Assembly: GCA_026770595.1 (NCBI GenBank)
Contig: MU633868.1
Location: forward strand, 1-20,934
From: Ochromonadaceae sp. CCMP2298
Lineage: Eukaryota > Sar > Synurophyceae > Ochromonadales > Ochromonadaceae
Direction: 5' to 3'
Length of the DNA: 20,934 nucleotides
The notes under the pieces are model-generated. The model saw nothing but the letters and a program-made list of their open reading frames with translations. It was not told the origin of the DNA and did no database searches. Positions 7,269-14,857 of the stretch are shown piece by piece. The translations under genes and the position numbers were made by a program. Position 1 is the first letter of the stretch; each line of letters opens with the position of its first letter.

Positions 7269-8087
7269 TTATAATGACAGAAAATTAACCACTTTTTTAT
7301 TTACATCATTATGTAATGTATTCAATAATATAACAAATCCGTCCGTTTTATCTAATAGTGTTTGATATTCAGTTGGAATATTGTTTTTAAGTTTAATTAT
7401 TGCATTTATAACTTGTTCACTTTTAACAGCATATATTTTCATTGATTCTATTAATACACTTACTTTATGTTCATACATGTTAAGTAAACCAGCTTTAGAA
7501 TTAAAGAAAGTTTCCAAATATGTTATATTATTTTTGTCATCTTTCAATAAATTATATGAATATAGACGCTTTAACATTTTCATATATTTTTCATCAAAGT
7601 AATATTTTTTAACATCAAGTAATAATGATTTATACAATTCATGTATGTATTTTGATTCATTTGGATCCATTGGCGGGGTATATTCAACATAGTAATTACA
7701 CGAATATTCATGGAACTCTTCTTCATAATATACAATTAGATCCAGTTTTATAATATTACCCATAGCCTTATTTAATGTACCTATAAAATTGATCTTAATA
7801 TCATCTATCATTTGATAACCGTTCATAATACTTTCATAATTCCATCTAAGCGGGTTTGATTTATACAAACCACATTTGAAATCTACAATATAAATGTAAT
7901 CCGATTTTTTGGCTTCTGTAAACTTTTCTTGAAACTTTTTGAAACATTCTTGATCAGTCATTTTACTAATCTCTTCTTGAAGATCAAAATCGGTCTTATA
8001 TTTTAATTTGTCGTTTACAGAAGAACCTATAAGTATTTCTTTATTGTTCAATGATAGGAATTTGAATATCTTTTCTTTCTTGTTCAT
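7269..8087 (-). CDS. Nucleotidyltransferase-fold protein
   Basis: This 272-residue protein begins with ILIGSSVNDKLKYKTDFDLQ (18-37). It matches the polymerase-beta-type nucleotidyltransferase signature: G21-S22, then D33-x-D35. A plausible third acidic residue is D116 in NIIKLDLIVYY. Between them DYIYIVDFKCGL and NPLRWNYESIMNGYQ form a conserved-looking block that I associate with NCLDV and polinton-like homologues. The C-terminal half is helical. The substrate is unknown; a role in genome replication, RNA modification or terminal-protein chemistry is speculation. It starts 8 bp from the divergent penton gene and is followed by the papain-fold gene in the same direction with an 11-bp gap. Confidence 0.55.
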   Translation of the reverse strand: MNKKEKIFKFLSLNNKEILIGSSVNDKLKYKTDFDLQEEISKMTDQECFKKFQEKFTEAKKSDYIYIVDFKCGLYKSNPLRWNYESIMNGYQMIDDIKINFIGTLNKAMGNIIKLDLIVYYEEEFHEYSCNYYVEYTPPMDPNESKYIHELYKSLLLDVKKYYFDEKYMKMLKRLYSYNLLKDDKNNITYLETFFNSKAGLLNMYEHKVSVLIESMKIYAVKSEQVINAIIKLKNNIPTEYQTLLDKTDGFVILLNTLHNDVNKKVVNFLSL

Positions 8088-8095
8088 ATATATAA
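8088..8095. promoter_or_regulatory. 8-bp divergent late promoter gap
   Basis: Only ATATATAA separates the start codons of the nucleotidyltransferase-like gene (minus) and the penton gene (plus). The first codons mirror each other, giving GTTCAT (8082-8087) and ATGAAC (8096-8101) as a perfect inverted repeat round the TATA tract. Any promoter must overlap coding sequence on one or both sides. Confidence 0.55.
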
Positions 8096-9214
8096 ATGAA
8101 CAACAAATTAAATCAACCTAAACAAGTTTATTATGACATTCAAGTTAGTAATATACAAAGCACAGGATTAAATAATGTACCGATGCGTTTTAGTGAAACA
8201 CGTAATCAACCTATTATAAAAAATGCTGGTGATTATAGTATGTGTATCGCAAGATTTCAACTTGATACATATTCATTACCGACTTTTATTGCTGATATTG
8301 TTGAGTCACAAAATAATCCGAATTTAATGATTGAAACGGTAACATTTGAATATGATAATGTGGGTACTTTAACAACATTAGCACCTGTTAATTTAATATG
8401 GATACCATCTAATAAACATGTTCCAGTTCCTCCTTCACCAAACCCTTTACAAGATTCTAATTCGGAGTACTATTATGGTAATTCTTTTAGACAATATATG
8501 GATCTTATTAATACTGCATTTGTTACTCTTACAACACAAATAAAAACAGCTGTAGGAGTAACCTTAACAGCTTTGGCACCACCATATATAATCTGGAATG
8601 AAAACAATAATACCGCTGAATTATTAGCCGAAGAAGAGTTTTTTAATATAACCAGATCAGCACATATTAATATATATTTTAATAGGGCGTTATATGGTAA
8701 TCTCAGTAGTTTTCCCGCAACCAAAAACTTTTTATTAGATAATGGAAGAGCGTATAAATTGCTTATTAGAGATGATTATACTACTAAAATAGTTGCATTA
8801 GATCTCAATGATGGTCATATACCTGATAGACTATTTATAAAAACACCACAAGAATATTCCACAATAGCAAGCATGACACCGATTAGTTCTATAGTATTTA
8901 CAAGTGATACTTTACCTATAGTACCTAATTTATTATCTGCCCCAATCGTTTATTATAATGGACAACTTGAAAACATTGGCATTCCACAACAAAGTGAACG
9001 CATTATATCAGATATGACAACAGAAGAGTTCTATAAACCAAATTTATTGTACGTACCATCAACTTATAGATGGGTTGACATAATTGGATCATCGGACATA
9101 TCAGGTGTTGATATAAATGTATATTGGAAAAACAAACGTAATAAGATGATACCTTTCATTCTACAATCTGGCGCAAGCTGTTCAATAAAATTATTGTTTC
9201 AGCTTAAACAATAG
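8096..9214 (+). CDS. Penton-type minor capsid protein
   Basis: This 372-residue protein is a homologue of the polinton/virophage minor capsid protein that forms the pentameric vertices through a single jelly-roll. The N-terminal signature is VYYDIQVSNIQST followed by PMRFSETRNQPI and DYSMCIARFQLDT.SLPTFIADI, a pattern I recognise from this family. The rest is beta-rich with no membrane segment. It lies directly upstream of the major capsid gene, the usual minor-then-major order. No adenain-type cleavage motif was found in it. Confidence 0.85.
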   Translation: MNNKLNQPKQVYYDIQVSNIQSTGLNNVPMRFSETRNQPIIKNAGDYSMCIARFQLDTYSLPTFIADIVESQNNPNLMIETVTFEYDNVGTLTTLAPVNLIWIPSNKHVPVPPSPNPLQDSNSEYYYGNSFRQYMDLINTAFVTLTTQIKTAVGVTLTALAPPYIIWNENNNTAELLAEEEFFNITRSAHINIYFNRALYGNLSSFPATKNFLLDNGRAYKLLIRDDYTTKIVALDLNDGHIPDRLFIKTPQEYSTIASMTPISSIVFTSDTLPIVPNLLSAPIVYYNGQLENIGIPQQSERIISDMTTEEFYKPNLLYVPSTYRWVDIIGSSDISGVDINVYWKNKRNKMIPFILQSGASCSIKLLFQLKQ

Positions 9215-9278
9215 ATATAATAAAACTTAATAAATATAAATAATTTGTTACATATATAAATATTCTTTCATATATATA

Positions 9279-9286
9279 TATATACA
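9279..9286 (+). promoter_or_regulatory. Late-type TATATACA box (major capsid)
   Basis: TATATACA ends 7 bases before the major capsid ATG, at the end of a longer alternating TA tract (9270-9284). Its spacing equals that of the pVI-like gene. Confidence 0.55.
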
Positions 9287-9293
9287 TTCAAAC

Positions 9294-10991
9294 ATGTCAC
9301 AAAATAGTAATTACAATACCGTTGTAGTCAGAAATTCATTAATTCAAGACTGTGCAAGTAAAATTGACTATGCAGTTCAGAAATCAGGTGCTACAAATTC
9401 ATATAAAAAGACACCTGCTGTAGGAAGTATCTCAGGTGTAACATTTAATTTAAAAATCCCTTCAGAAAATACCATAATGAATCGTGCAGCAACTTGGACA
9501 GCTACACCAACATTAAAGATCGTTATAGCAAAAAATGTTGTTGCTACTAATGCAAAATGTATGGTTTTCGGTACGACTGAGGCTTTAAATCAATTCCCGC
9601 TAAATTGTTTAGTTACTACCGCCACCAGCACAATTAATTCAGCTACTACAAGCGTAAATGTTGCTGATATGTTACATACATTAATTAGAACTATAGACGA
9701 TAAGAATTTTGATAACTATGATTGTCCTTATCAAGCTGACCGCGGATTTAAAAAATATGCTGATATGGCTTTAGCTTTTGCATCTCCATTAAATGCATTA
9801 AATAATGCTCAAAATGGGTGTGTACCTCGTGGATCTCATCCAATTAAATACAAAGTTCTACGATATGTGGCCGATGTTTTAATTGAAACAAGAGAATCTG
9901 GTGTATCTACAGAAGCCGAAATCTTAACCGCTTTAACAAGTACTGCAGTTGCTACAAATTCATGGGAAATATACATAACTTTCACAAGTACTGAACCGTT
10001 TTTGTTTATGGAACCTTTTATTTATGCAAAAAATTCAAAGAATCAAGCTGGTTTATACGGTGTCAATTCTATTGATATGGTGTTAAATTTTGATCAATCG
10101 GCTCAACGTGTTTTATGCTCAGGTTCTGGAGTTGCTATGACTGTATCGCTCGATTCTATAACAGGATGTACTATGAACACACAATTTATAACATGTCAAC
10201 CTTCTGACCTTCTTTCAACTAAAAACGTTTTGCCATATTGTGAATATGCTAGACATGTAACCGATGTAGTAAAACAATCGACACCAGATGCTGTTGTTAC
10301 TGCTAATCAAGGGACATTGTCATTAAGTCAAATCCCTAATAGAATATTTATTGTTGTTCGTAAACCACTAAAACAAAGATCTGTTAAAGATAGTAATTCA
10401 TTCTTTGCCATTAGAAAAATAAATGTAGATTTCGGCAATCTTTCTGGAATTCTTTCTAATGCATCAACGTTAGATCTTTACAATTTATCTGTTAAAAACG
10501 GATCAAATCAATCTTATTCTGAGTTTTTCGGTAAGAGTGTGCTAGCAAATGGCATGTCATCGAATACATGTGGTTCAGTATTAATTTTATCACCTCTAGA
10601 TTTTGGATTAGAAGATTATCTAAGTGTTGGTAGTGTAGGACAATTCAACTTCAGTTTTTCATTAGATGCAGTAAATAACAACATTGAAGCTCAAACAGAT
10701 AGTGAATTATTAGTTATTTTAGAATATAATGGGGTGTTCATTACACAAAGCGGAAATTCTGATAAACAAATGTCTTTGCTCACAAAAGAACTCGTCATGA
10801 ATAGTACTATGCAACAGTACGGAGAACCTTCGCACTACATAGCATCTTATAATAATGGTAATAATGTAAATAGAAACAGTTCTTCTATGTTGAAGAATGT
10901 ACCACTTTTAAACCAAAAGAAATCAGTATCAGCCCCAGCATCAGCACCAGATATCGAAGGTGGTAAATTTAGCGCTGGAGGTTATTATTAA
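9294..10991 (+). CDS. Major capsid protein (double jelly-roll, hexon-like)
   Basis: This 565-residue protein forms the pseudo-hexameric capsomers. The family call rests on length, position after the penton gene, and the conserved N-terminal region (KIDYAVQKSGA..., SGVTFNLKIPSENTIMNR). It also rests on the second-domain pattern running from VDFGNLSGILS through LYNLSVKNGSNQSYSEF to LSPLDFGLEDYLSVG. It is rich in Ala, Thr, Ser and Asn, as beta-sandwich capsid proteins often are. The C-terminal tail has a Ser/Ala/Pro linker and then PDIEGGKFSAGGYY. IEGG (554-557) matches the adenain consensus, so the last 8 residues may be trimmed during maturation. A late-type TATATACA box lies 7 bases upstream of the start. 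Confidence 0.88.
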   Translation: MSQNSNYNTVVVRNSLIQDCASKIDYAVQKSGATNSYKKTPAVGSISGVTFNLKIPSENTIMNRAATWTATPTLKIVIAKNVVATNAKCMVFGTTEALNQFPLNCLVTTATSTINSATTSVNVADMLHTLIRTIDDKNFDNYDCPYQADRGFKKYADMALAFASPLNALNNAQNGCVPRGSHPIKYKVLRYVADVLIETRESGVSTEAEILTALTSTAVATNSWEIYITFTSTEPFLFMEPFIYAKNSKNQAGLYGVNSIDMVLNFDQSAQRVLCSGSGVAMTVSLDSITGCTMNTQFITCQPSDLLSTKNVLPYCEYARHVTDVVKQSTPDAVVTANQGTLSLSQIPNRIFIVVRKPLKQRSVKDSNSFFAIRKINVDFGNLSGILSNASTLDLYNLSVKNGSNQSYSEFFGKSVLANGMSSNTCGSVLILSPLDFGLEDYLSVGSVGQFNFSFSLDAVNNNIEAQTDSELLVILEYNGVFITQSGNSDKQMSLLTKELVMNSTMQQYGEPSHYIASYNNGNNVNRNSSSMLKNVPLLNQKKSVSAPASAPDIEGGKFSAGGYY

Positions 10992-11040
10992 GCAAATAGT
11001 TTTTTAATATACATGTTATATTATTTAAAGCTATAATTAT

Positions 11041-11120
11041 ATTATTTTTCATCGATTAAATAGTAAAAGAAGTAGTTTATATTATTTTTCATCGATTAAA
11101 TAGTAAAAGAAGTAGTTTAT
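11041..11120. repeat. Perfect tandem duplication, 40 bp x 2
   Basis: The 40-base unit starting ATTATTTTTCATCGATTAAA occurs twice without mismatch (11041-11080, 11081-11120). It lies in the 195-bp gap between the major capsid and pVI-like genes. It resembles a recent slippage duplication of an intergenic control segment and contains no ORF. Confidence 0.95.
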
Positions 11121-11171
11121 AATGTACTTGTTTTATCATTCTTTTGTACAATAAAATTATCTACATATACA

Positions 11172-11179
11172 TATATACA
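11172..11179 (+). promoter_or_regulatory. Late-type TATATACA box (pVI-like gene)
   Basis: TATATACA ends 7 bases before the ATG of the pVI-like gene, in a run of TA-rich repeats. Confidence 0.5.
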
Positions 11180-11186
11180 TACGTAA

Positions 11187-12080
11187 ATGCCGTTCAATTC
11201 GCAATTTAATTCACTCAACGATTCTGTAGACGACAATGTTTCATTTCAAGCATTAAGAAATAATTATAACATTCCAGCCGATGCAAATAACATGTTTAGA
11301 CATACAGCCTTAATTTATAAACCACCTAATCATTTCGATAATGGATATGTTAAAGCAGGTATAACAAATGGTCAGCCTTATTATAATGCTGATGAACTAA
11401 ACTTAATCAATGGACAATCACATAAAACACATCCAATAAATCCAGAATTAGTAGTTACTGCAAAGTACAGGTTAGAGGGCGCTGGTATTGGTAGATGGTT
11501 CAAAAAAACAGGTAAGGATATATCACATGTAGCCCGTGACGTTGACAAAGCTACTAAACCCGCTCAAAGAGTAGCAATTAAAACAGCAAAAAAAGCAGGC
11601 AATGAAATAAAGAAGTCAACTATTGATAAAAATGGTTTAATTCATAAGGGCATTTCAGCTGTAGCCGATAAAGTTATTCCCGAGTTAGGTGTTGCACTTG
11701 GTACCGCAATAGGAACAGCTATGGGAAATCCAGAAATCGGAGCAATGGCTGGGGAAAAGTTGGGCAGTATGGCAAGAGATAAGTTAAGTGCAGAAACTGG
11801 ATATGGTATTCCAAATGTTAAAAAATACAAAAAGATTGTTAAGAAAGTAGCCGATGACGTCAAAAATATTGATCTTGTAAAGGTTCTAAATAAGTATGCA
11901 CCCCAACAGGTTCAAGATGTAAAAAAAATTATAAAAGATGTTAAATTCGGTGCTGTACATATGGAAGGCGGAAGTAATAAACCAAAATCTCGTAATCTTC
12001 TTGTCAAACAGATAATGAAAGAAAAAGGATTGAATTTGCCACAAGCATCAAAATATGTCAAAGACCATGGTTTATATTAA
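11187..12080 (+). CDS. pVI/pX-like minor core or membrane-active virion precursor
   Basis: This 297-residue basic protein has the layout of adenovirus pVI-like and polinton core proteins. Two sites match the adenain consensus: LEGA|G (96-100) and MEGG|S (259-263). Cutting both would release a mature piece of residues 100-262. That piece starts GIGRWFKKTGKDISHVARDV, an amphipathic basic helix, and contains a small-residue hydrophobic segment, about 166-195 (VALGTAIGTAMG), that could insert in membranes. The freed 35-residue tail ends in LNLPQASKYVKDHGLY. In adenovirus the C-terminal peptide of pVI activates the protease; whether this tail does is unknown. The residues before 96 contain YKPPNHFDNGYVKAGITNGQ. 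It follows the major capsid gene and has a late-type box. Confidence 0.65.
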   Translation: MPFNSQFNSLNDSVDDNVSFQALRNNYNIPADANNMFRHTALIYKPPNHFDNGYVKAGITNGQPYYNADELNLINGQSHKTHPINPELVVTAKYRLEGAGIGRWFKKTGKDISHVARDVDKATKPAQRVAIKTAKKAGNEIKKSTIDKNGLIHKGISAVADKVIPELGVALGTAIGTAMGNPEIGAMAGEKLGSMARDKLSAETGYGIPNVKKYKKIVKKVADDVKNIDLVKVLNKYAPQQVQDVKKIIKDVKFGAVHMEGGSNKPKSRNLLVKQIMKEKGLNLPQASKYVKDHGLY

Positions 12081-12097
12081 ATAAAATATAACTGTAA

Positions 12098-12105
12098 TAT
12101 ATACA
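12098..12105 (+). promoter_or_regulatory. Late-type TATATACA box (Ala/Pro-repeat gene)
   Basis: TATATACA ends one base before the ATG at 12107, in the 26-bp gap after the pVI-like gene. Confidence 0.45.
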
Positions 12106-12106
12106 A

Positions 12107-12937
12107 ATGTCTAAATTTAATTATGTCGATTATGATGAATTGAATAATGCAAAGAAAAAAATATTATTCTTATTAAGTACAAAGTATAAAGATCCAAATT
12201 CTGAATATGTTGTAGAGGATGACACAACAACTGACACATCGTTTTTAAATATTGTTGATGGTCTTGATAAATCAAAAAACTTACTCTTACAATTGATCAC
12301 ATTAGTAGCACGTACAAAAGATACACCAGCCGTAGAAGGAAGAGAAGCTGTTCCTGAAATACTTAACGTTATTGGTGTTCCAGCTATTCCAGCAAGAAGA
12401 CAATATGGTATATCACCTGCTAGACCTGCTGTACCGGAAGTGCTTGCAGTTCAAGGAGTTGATGAAATACCCGCCGTAATTGCAAAAGATGCTGTTTTAG
12501 GTAACCCTTATTATCGAAATGCTAACACTTATATCAATTTCAACCAAATTTCTTTAAATCTTGAAAGTAATCTTAAAAATATTAATAGAGTATTTGTTTC
12601 AATTATAAATAGTATAGGTTATGTAGAACCTGCAAATATGGAACTATATAAAGAGAATATAATCGCTTTTAATAGTGCATACGGTCAATTGACTGATAAT
12701 ATTTTAAGAAAAGATACTTTCGCCGTTATGCTAAAATTGGTAGATAAAAACAAAGAGGAGGAAATAAACATTAAAACTTTGTATACTAGTCTTGACAATG
12801 AAGTTGATAAATTGAATGATTATAATACTAAAATTAATTCTACATACAATTACAAGTCAAATAATGTTGAAAATAAGCGCAACCCTCAAGTTGTATTTAG
12901 CTCTGGATCTGATCTAGTGCAAGATATAGAGGATTAA
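12107..12937 (+). CDS. Hypothetical structural protein with Ala/Val/Pro repeats
   Basis: I do not recognise this 276-residue protein by homology. An acidic N-terminal third (about 1-70) ends in a hydrophobic helix, NLLLQLITLVART. Next comes a degenerate Pro/Ala/Val repeat. Residues 81-96 (AVPEILNVIGVPAIPA) recur at 108-123 as AVPEVLAVQGVDEIPA, a 27-residue period, with PAVEGRE before and IPAVIAKDAV after. A helical region (about 140-260) follows with coiled-coil-like spacing. Repeats of this kind are seen in rod or stalk parts of phage and viral structural proteins. The position among virion genes and the late-type box suggest a structural role; this is inferred. The stop codon is the first codon of the following 47-bp duplication. 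Confidence 0.6.
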   Translation: MSKFNYVDYDELNNAKKKILFLLSTKYKDPNSEYVVEDDTTTDTSFLNIVDGLDKSKNLLLQLITLVARTKDTPAVEGREAVPEILNVIGVPAIPARRQYGISPARPAVPEVLAVQGVDEIPAVIAKDAVLGNPYYRNANTYINFNQISLNLESNLKNINRVFVSIINSIGYVEPANMELYKENIIAFNSAYGQLTDNILRKDTFAVMLKLVDKNKEEEINIKTLYTSLDNEVDKLNDYNTKINSTYNYKSNNVENKRNPQVVFSSGSDLVQDIED

Positions 12938-13028
12938 TAAACTTGTAATTAAATTATTTTTACTATAAAAAATAATTTTATTAATAAACTTGTAATTAAA
13001 TTATTTTTACTATAAAAAATAATTTTAT
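12935..13028. repeat. Perfect tandem duplication, 47 bp x 2, spanning a stop and a start codon
   Basis: The 47-base unit beginning TAATAAACTTGTAATTAAAT is repeated exactly at 12935-12981 and 12982-13028. The first copy begins with the stop codon of the upstream gene, and the second ends in the AT of the next gene's ATG. Each unit contains a stem, AAATTATTTTT with AAAAATAATTT, and a short loop, which may act as a 3' end signal. Confidence 0.95.
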
Positions 13029-13635
13029 GAGTAGTTTATATATGAAAATTCCATTACCAGATATACAAATGTTATTAAACGCTTCTTATGAACCAACTTT
13101 ATTTAACATTGGTGATAAATACATCATAGATAAAGATATATCAGATGCAAGAGTTAAAGTTTATGCATGTGAAGACGATGATATAATAGTAGTTCATAGA
13201 GGATTAGAAGATAAAAATGAATGGGTTGATAATATATGTTATTTAAAAAATCAAGATATTCATAATTCAAAATCTTACGGTTTTCATTTGCGGAGACATA
13301 TGAAAGCTGTTAATAAATACGGAGCCATTAACATAATTGTTATGGGTTTTAATCGTGGTTCTGTTTATGCAAAACAATTATATGAAGACAAATTAGCACA
13401 TAAATATATACATGATCCTAATAATGATATTGCTGATATTGAAGATGATATATATTCAGAAGACGAAAATATAGAAATTGATATATTTGAAAAAAAGATC
13501 GATTTCAAACCTATTAGAATTAATCAACTTGTTGACTATATTAATAAACATAAGAGGGAGAAAAATATTGAAGTAAATACAACTAGATTAACAAAAAATC
13601 AACTTGTAGAAATCGTCAAAAAGCTTATCGGTTAA
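13027..13635 (+). CDS. Lipase-3-like alpha/beta hydrolase homologue lacking the serine nucleophile
   Basis: The protein has 202 residues. IIVVHRGLEDKNEWVDN (53-69) fits the first conserved block of class 3 lipases (an aromatic/Arg-Gly turn followed by DW-N). INIIVMGFNRGSVYAKQL (101-118) fits the nucleophile elbow strand-turn-helix. The elbow reads G-F-N-R-G (107-111), so the usual Ser of GxSxG is Asn109. A Ser follows at 112. Hence it is probably not a normal lipase; it may be a binding or structural derivative. An acidic loop (about 130-155) leads to a C-terminal helix, NTTRLTKNQLVEIVKKL, nearly the same as that ending the 318-residue papain-fold protein. It sits after the 47-bp duplication and ends 8 bp from a convergent small gene. 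Confidence 0.55.
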   Translation: MSSLYMKIPLPDIQMLLNASYEPTLFNIGDKYIIDKDISDARVKVYACEDDDIIVVHRGLEDKNEWVDNICYLKNQDIHNSKSYGFHLRRHMKAVNKYGAINIIVMGFNRGSVYAKQLYEDKLAHKYIHDPNNDIADIEDDIYSEDENIEIDIFEKKIDFKPIRINQLVDYINKHKREKNIEVNTTRLTKNQLVEIVKKLIG

Positions 13636-13643
13636 TAACACTA

Positions 13644-13883
13644 TCATACAAAACCACTATTGGAACCGAATGTATTTTTCTTCTTAGGTTTTGATTTTAT
13701 TTCTTCTTCTTTTGGCTTATAATTTGGGATACTATTAATAATGTTAGCTATTGAAGTTAATACATTATCCAAATGATTATTTGAATGATTACTTTCTATT
13801 ACAACATTGAATGTAATAGTTTCTTTTTCATTATCATTTTTATTTAAAACAATTTTTTCTTTTCTTACTATTTTACGAGACAT
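13644..13883 (-). CDS. Small hypothetical protein
   Basis: This 79-residue protein has a basic N-terminus (SRKIVRKEKIV), a predicted beta strand (ETITFNVVIES), a helix (LDNVLTSIANIINSI) and a lysine/proline-rich tail (KSKPKKK). No family is recognised. A TATATAA tract lies about 8 bases upstream of its start on the minus strand, as for the late genes. It could be a small virion or DNA-binding protein; the evidence for a real gene is the open frame, composition and tight fit between neighbours. Confidence 0.5.
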   Translation of the reverse strand: MSRKIVRKEKIVLNKNDNEKETITFNVVIESNHSNNHLDNVLTSIANIINSIPNYKPKEEEIKSKPKKKNTFGSNSGFV

Positions 13884-13929
13884 ACTGTTTATATATTATA
13901 CTGTTATATTATTTTGACTCTCTAAATAA

Positions 13930-13952
13930 TTCAAATTTTTCGCTAATTTGAA
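13930..13952. repeat. Small inverted repeat before the ATPase gene
   Basis: TTCAAATT (13930-13937) and AATTTGAA (13945-13952) form a perfect 8-bp stem with a 7-base loop. It lies in the 179-bp divergent gap between the 79-residue gene and the packaging ATPase. The rest of this gap is AT-rich and without a convincing ORF. Confidence 0.5.
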
Positions 13953-14051
13953 ATGTCTTGCTTTATTTACAGTGGTATAGCATCCAGTCTTTAAACTATA
14001 TATAGTCTTTTCTTATAAATTTTGGCATTATACTGTATAAATATTATGCCG

Positions 14052-14060
14052 TATATATAT
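14052..14060 (+). promoter_or_regulatory. TATA tract before the ATPase gene
   Basis: An uninterrupted TATATATAT ends two bases before the ATG, the same arrangement as the other morphogenesis genes. Confidence 0.45.
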
Positions 14061-14062
14061 AA

Positions 14063-14851
14063 ATGAATTTTCAAAATTTTGGGATAAAATTTGCTAAAAT
14101 ACGAAGCAAGGATTATGATAAAACCTTTCAAGAAGTACCCATTTACATTACTGACAATAAAAAAGTTATCAAAGAACTGAAATATCAAGTCGAGCAAATT
14201 GTAATCGATGATGAACTTGAAGATGATGAGGTCATTCAACACCTTCCATACCAAGATCTAAAAAATGGAAATACTCGGCAGATCCTTTATGTTTCTGGTG
14301 CAAGTGGAAGTGGTAAAAGTTACTATTTAGCTGGATACATTAAGGAATACATTAAAATGTTTCCAAAAAATAAAATCATTTTATTTTCTAGTGTAAATGA
14401 AGATAAAAATCTTGATTGTTTTAAGAAAATTATTAGGGTGGTTTTAGATGAAAAGTTCTATAACACACAGTTCAAAATGGAAGATTTTGCGGATTCTTTA
14501 ATCATATATGATGATACGGAAACAATTCCTAATGCATTCATTGCTCAAAAGCTATCAGCAATACAAGGCTTAATACTGACAGTTGGTAGACACCATGGTA
14601 CTTTCATGATTGTTACAAGCCATAATACATGTAATCGTGAAAAGACTAAATTGATAATTTTAGAATCACATTCAGTAACATTGTTCTTAAAAACCATGAA
14701 CTATAAATCAATGAAATATGTACTTGAAGTCATGTTTGGAATGAGTCCTGAACAGCTAATAAAGATTAAATCGTTGGACAGCAGATGGATCACAATATTG
14801 AAGGTCTACCCGAAAGTTGTATTACATGAGAAGGGTGTTTATATGCTATAA
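14063..14851 (+). CDS. A32/FtsK-HerA-type genome-packaging ATPase
   Basis: This 262-residue ATPase would pump the viral genome into the preformed capsid. The Walker A motif is GASGSGKS (79-86). The Walker B motif is LIIYDDTE (146-153), with the two acidic residues expected for this superfamily. Next comes VGRHHGTFMIVTSHN, which matches the conserved motif after Walker B (His-rich, ending in TSH with a polar sensor). The size and the lack of other domains match the packaging ATPases of polintons and virophages. It is convergent with the adenain-like protease gene, with 6 bp between stops. Confidence 0.88.
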   Translation: MNFQNFGIKFAKIRSKDYDKTFQEVPIYITDNKKVIKELKYQVEQIVIDDELEDDEVIQHLPYQDLKNGNTRQILYVSGASGSGKSYYLAGYIKEYIKMFPKNKIILFSSVNEDKNLDCFKKIIRVVLDEKFYNTQFKMEDFADSLIIYDDTETIPNAFIAQKLSAIQGLILTVGRHHGTFMIVTSHNTCNREKTKLIILESHSVTLFLKTMNYKSMKYVLEVMFGMSPEQLIKIKSLDSRWITILKVYPKVVLHEKGVYML

Positions 14852-14857
14852 AAGTAA

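Noticed and set aside
13991-14254. 87-codon minus-strand frame over the ATPase start
   Set aside because: It overlaps the ATPase N-terminus and its TATA tract and is hydrophobic low-complexity sequence typical of reverse-strand AT-rich DNA.
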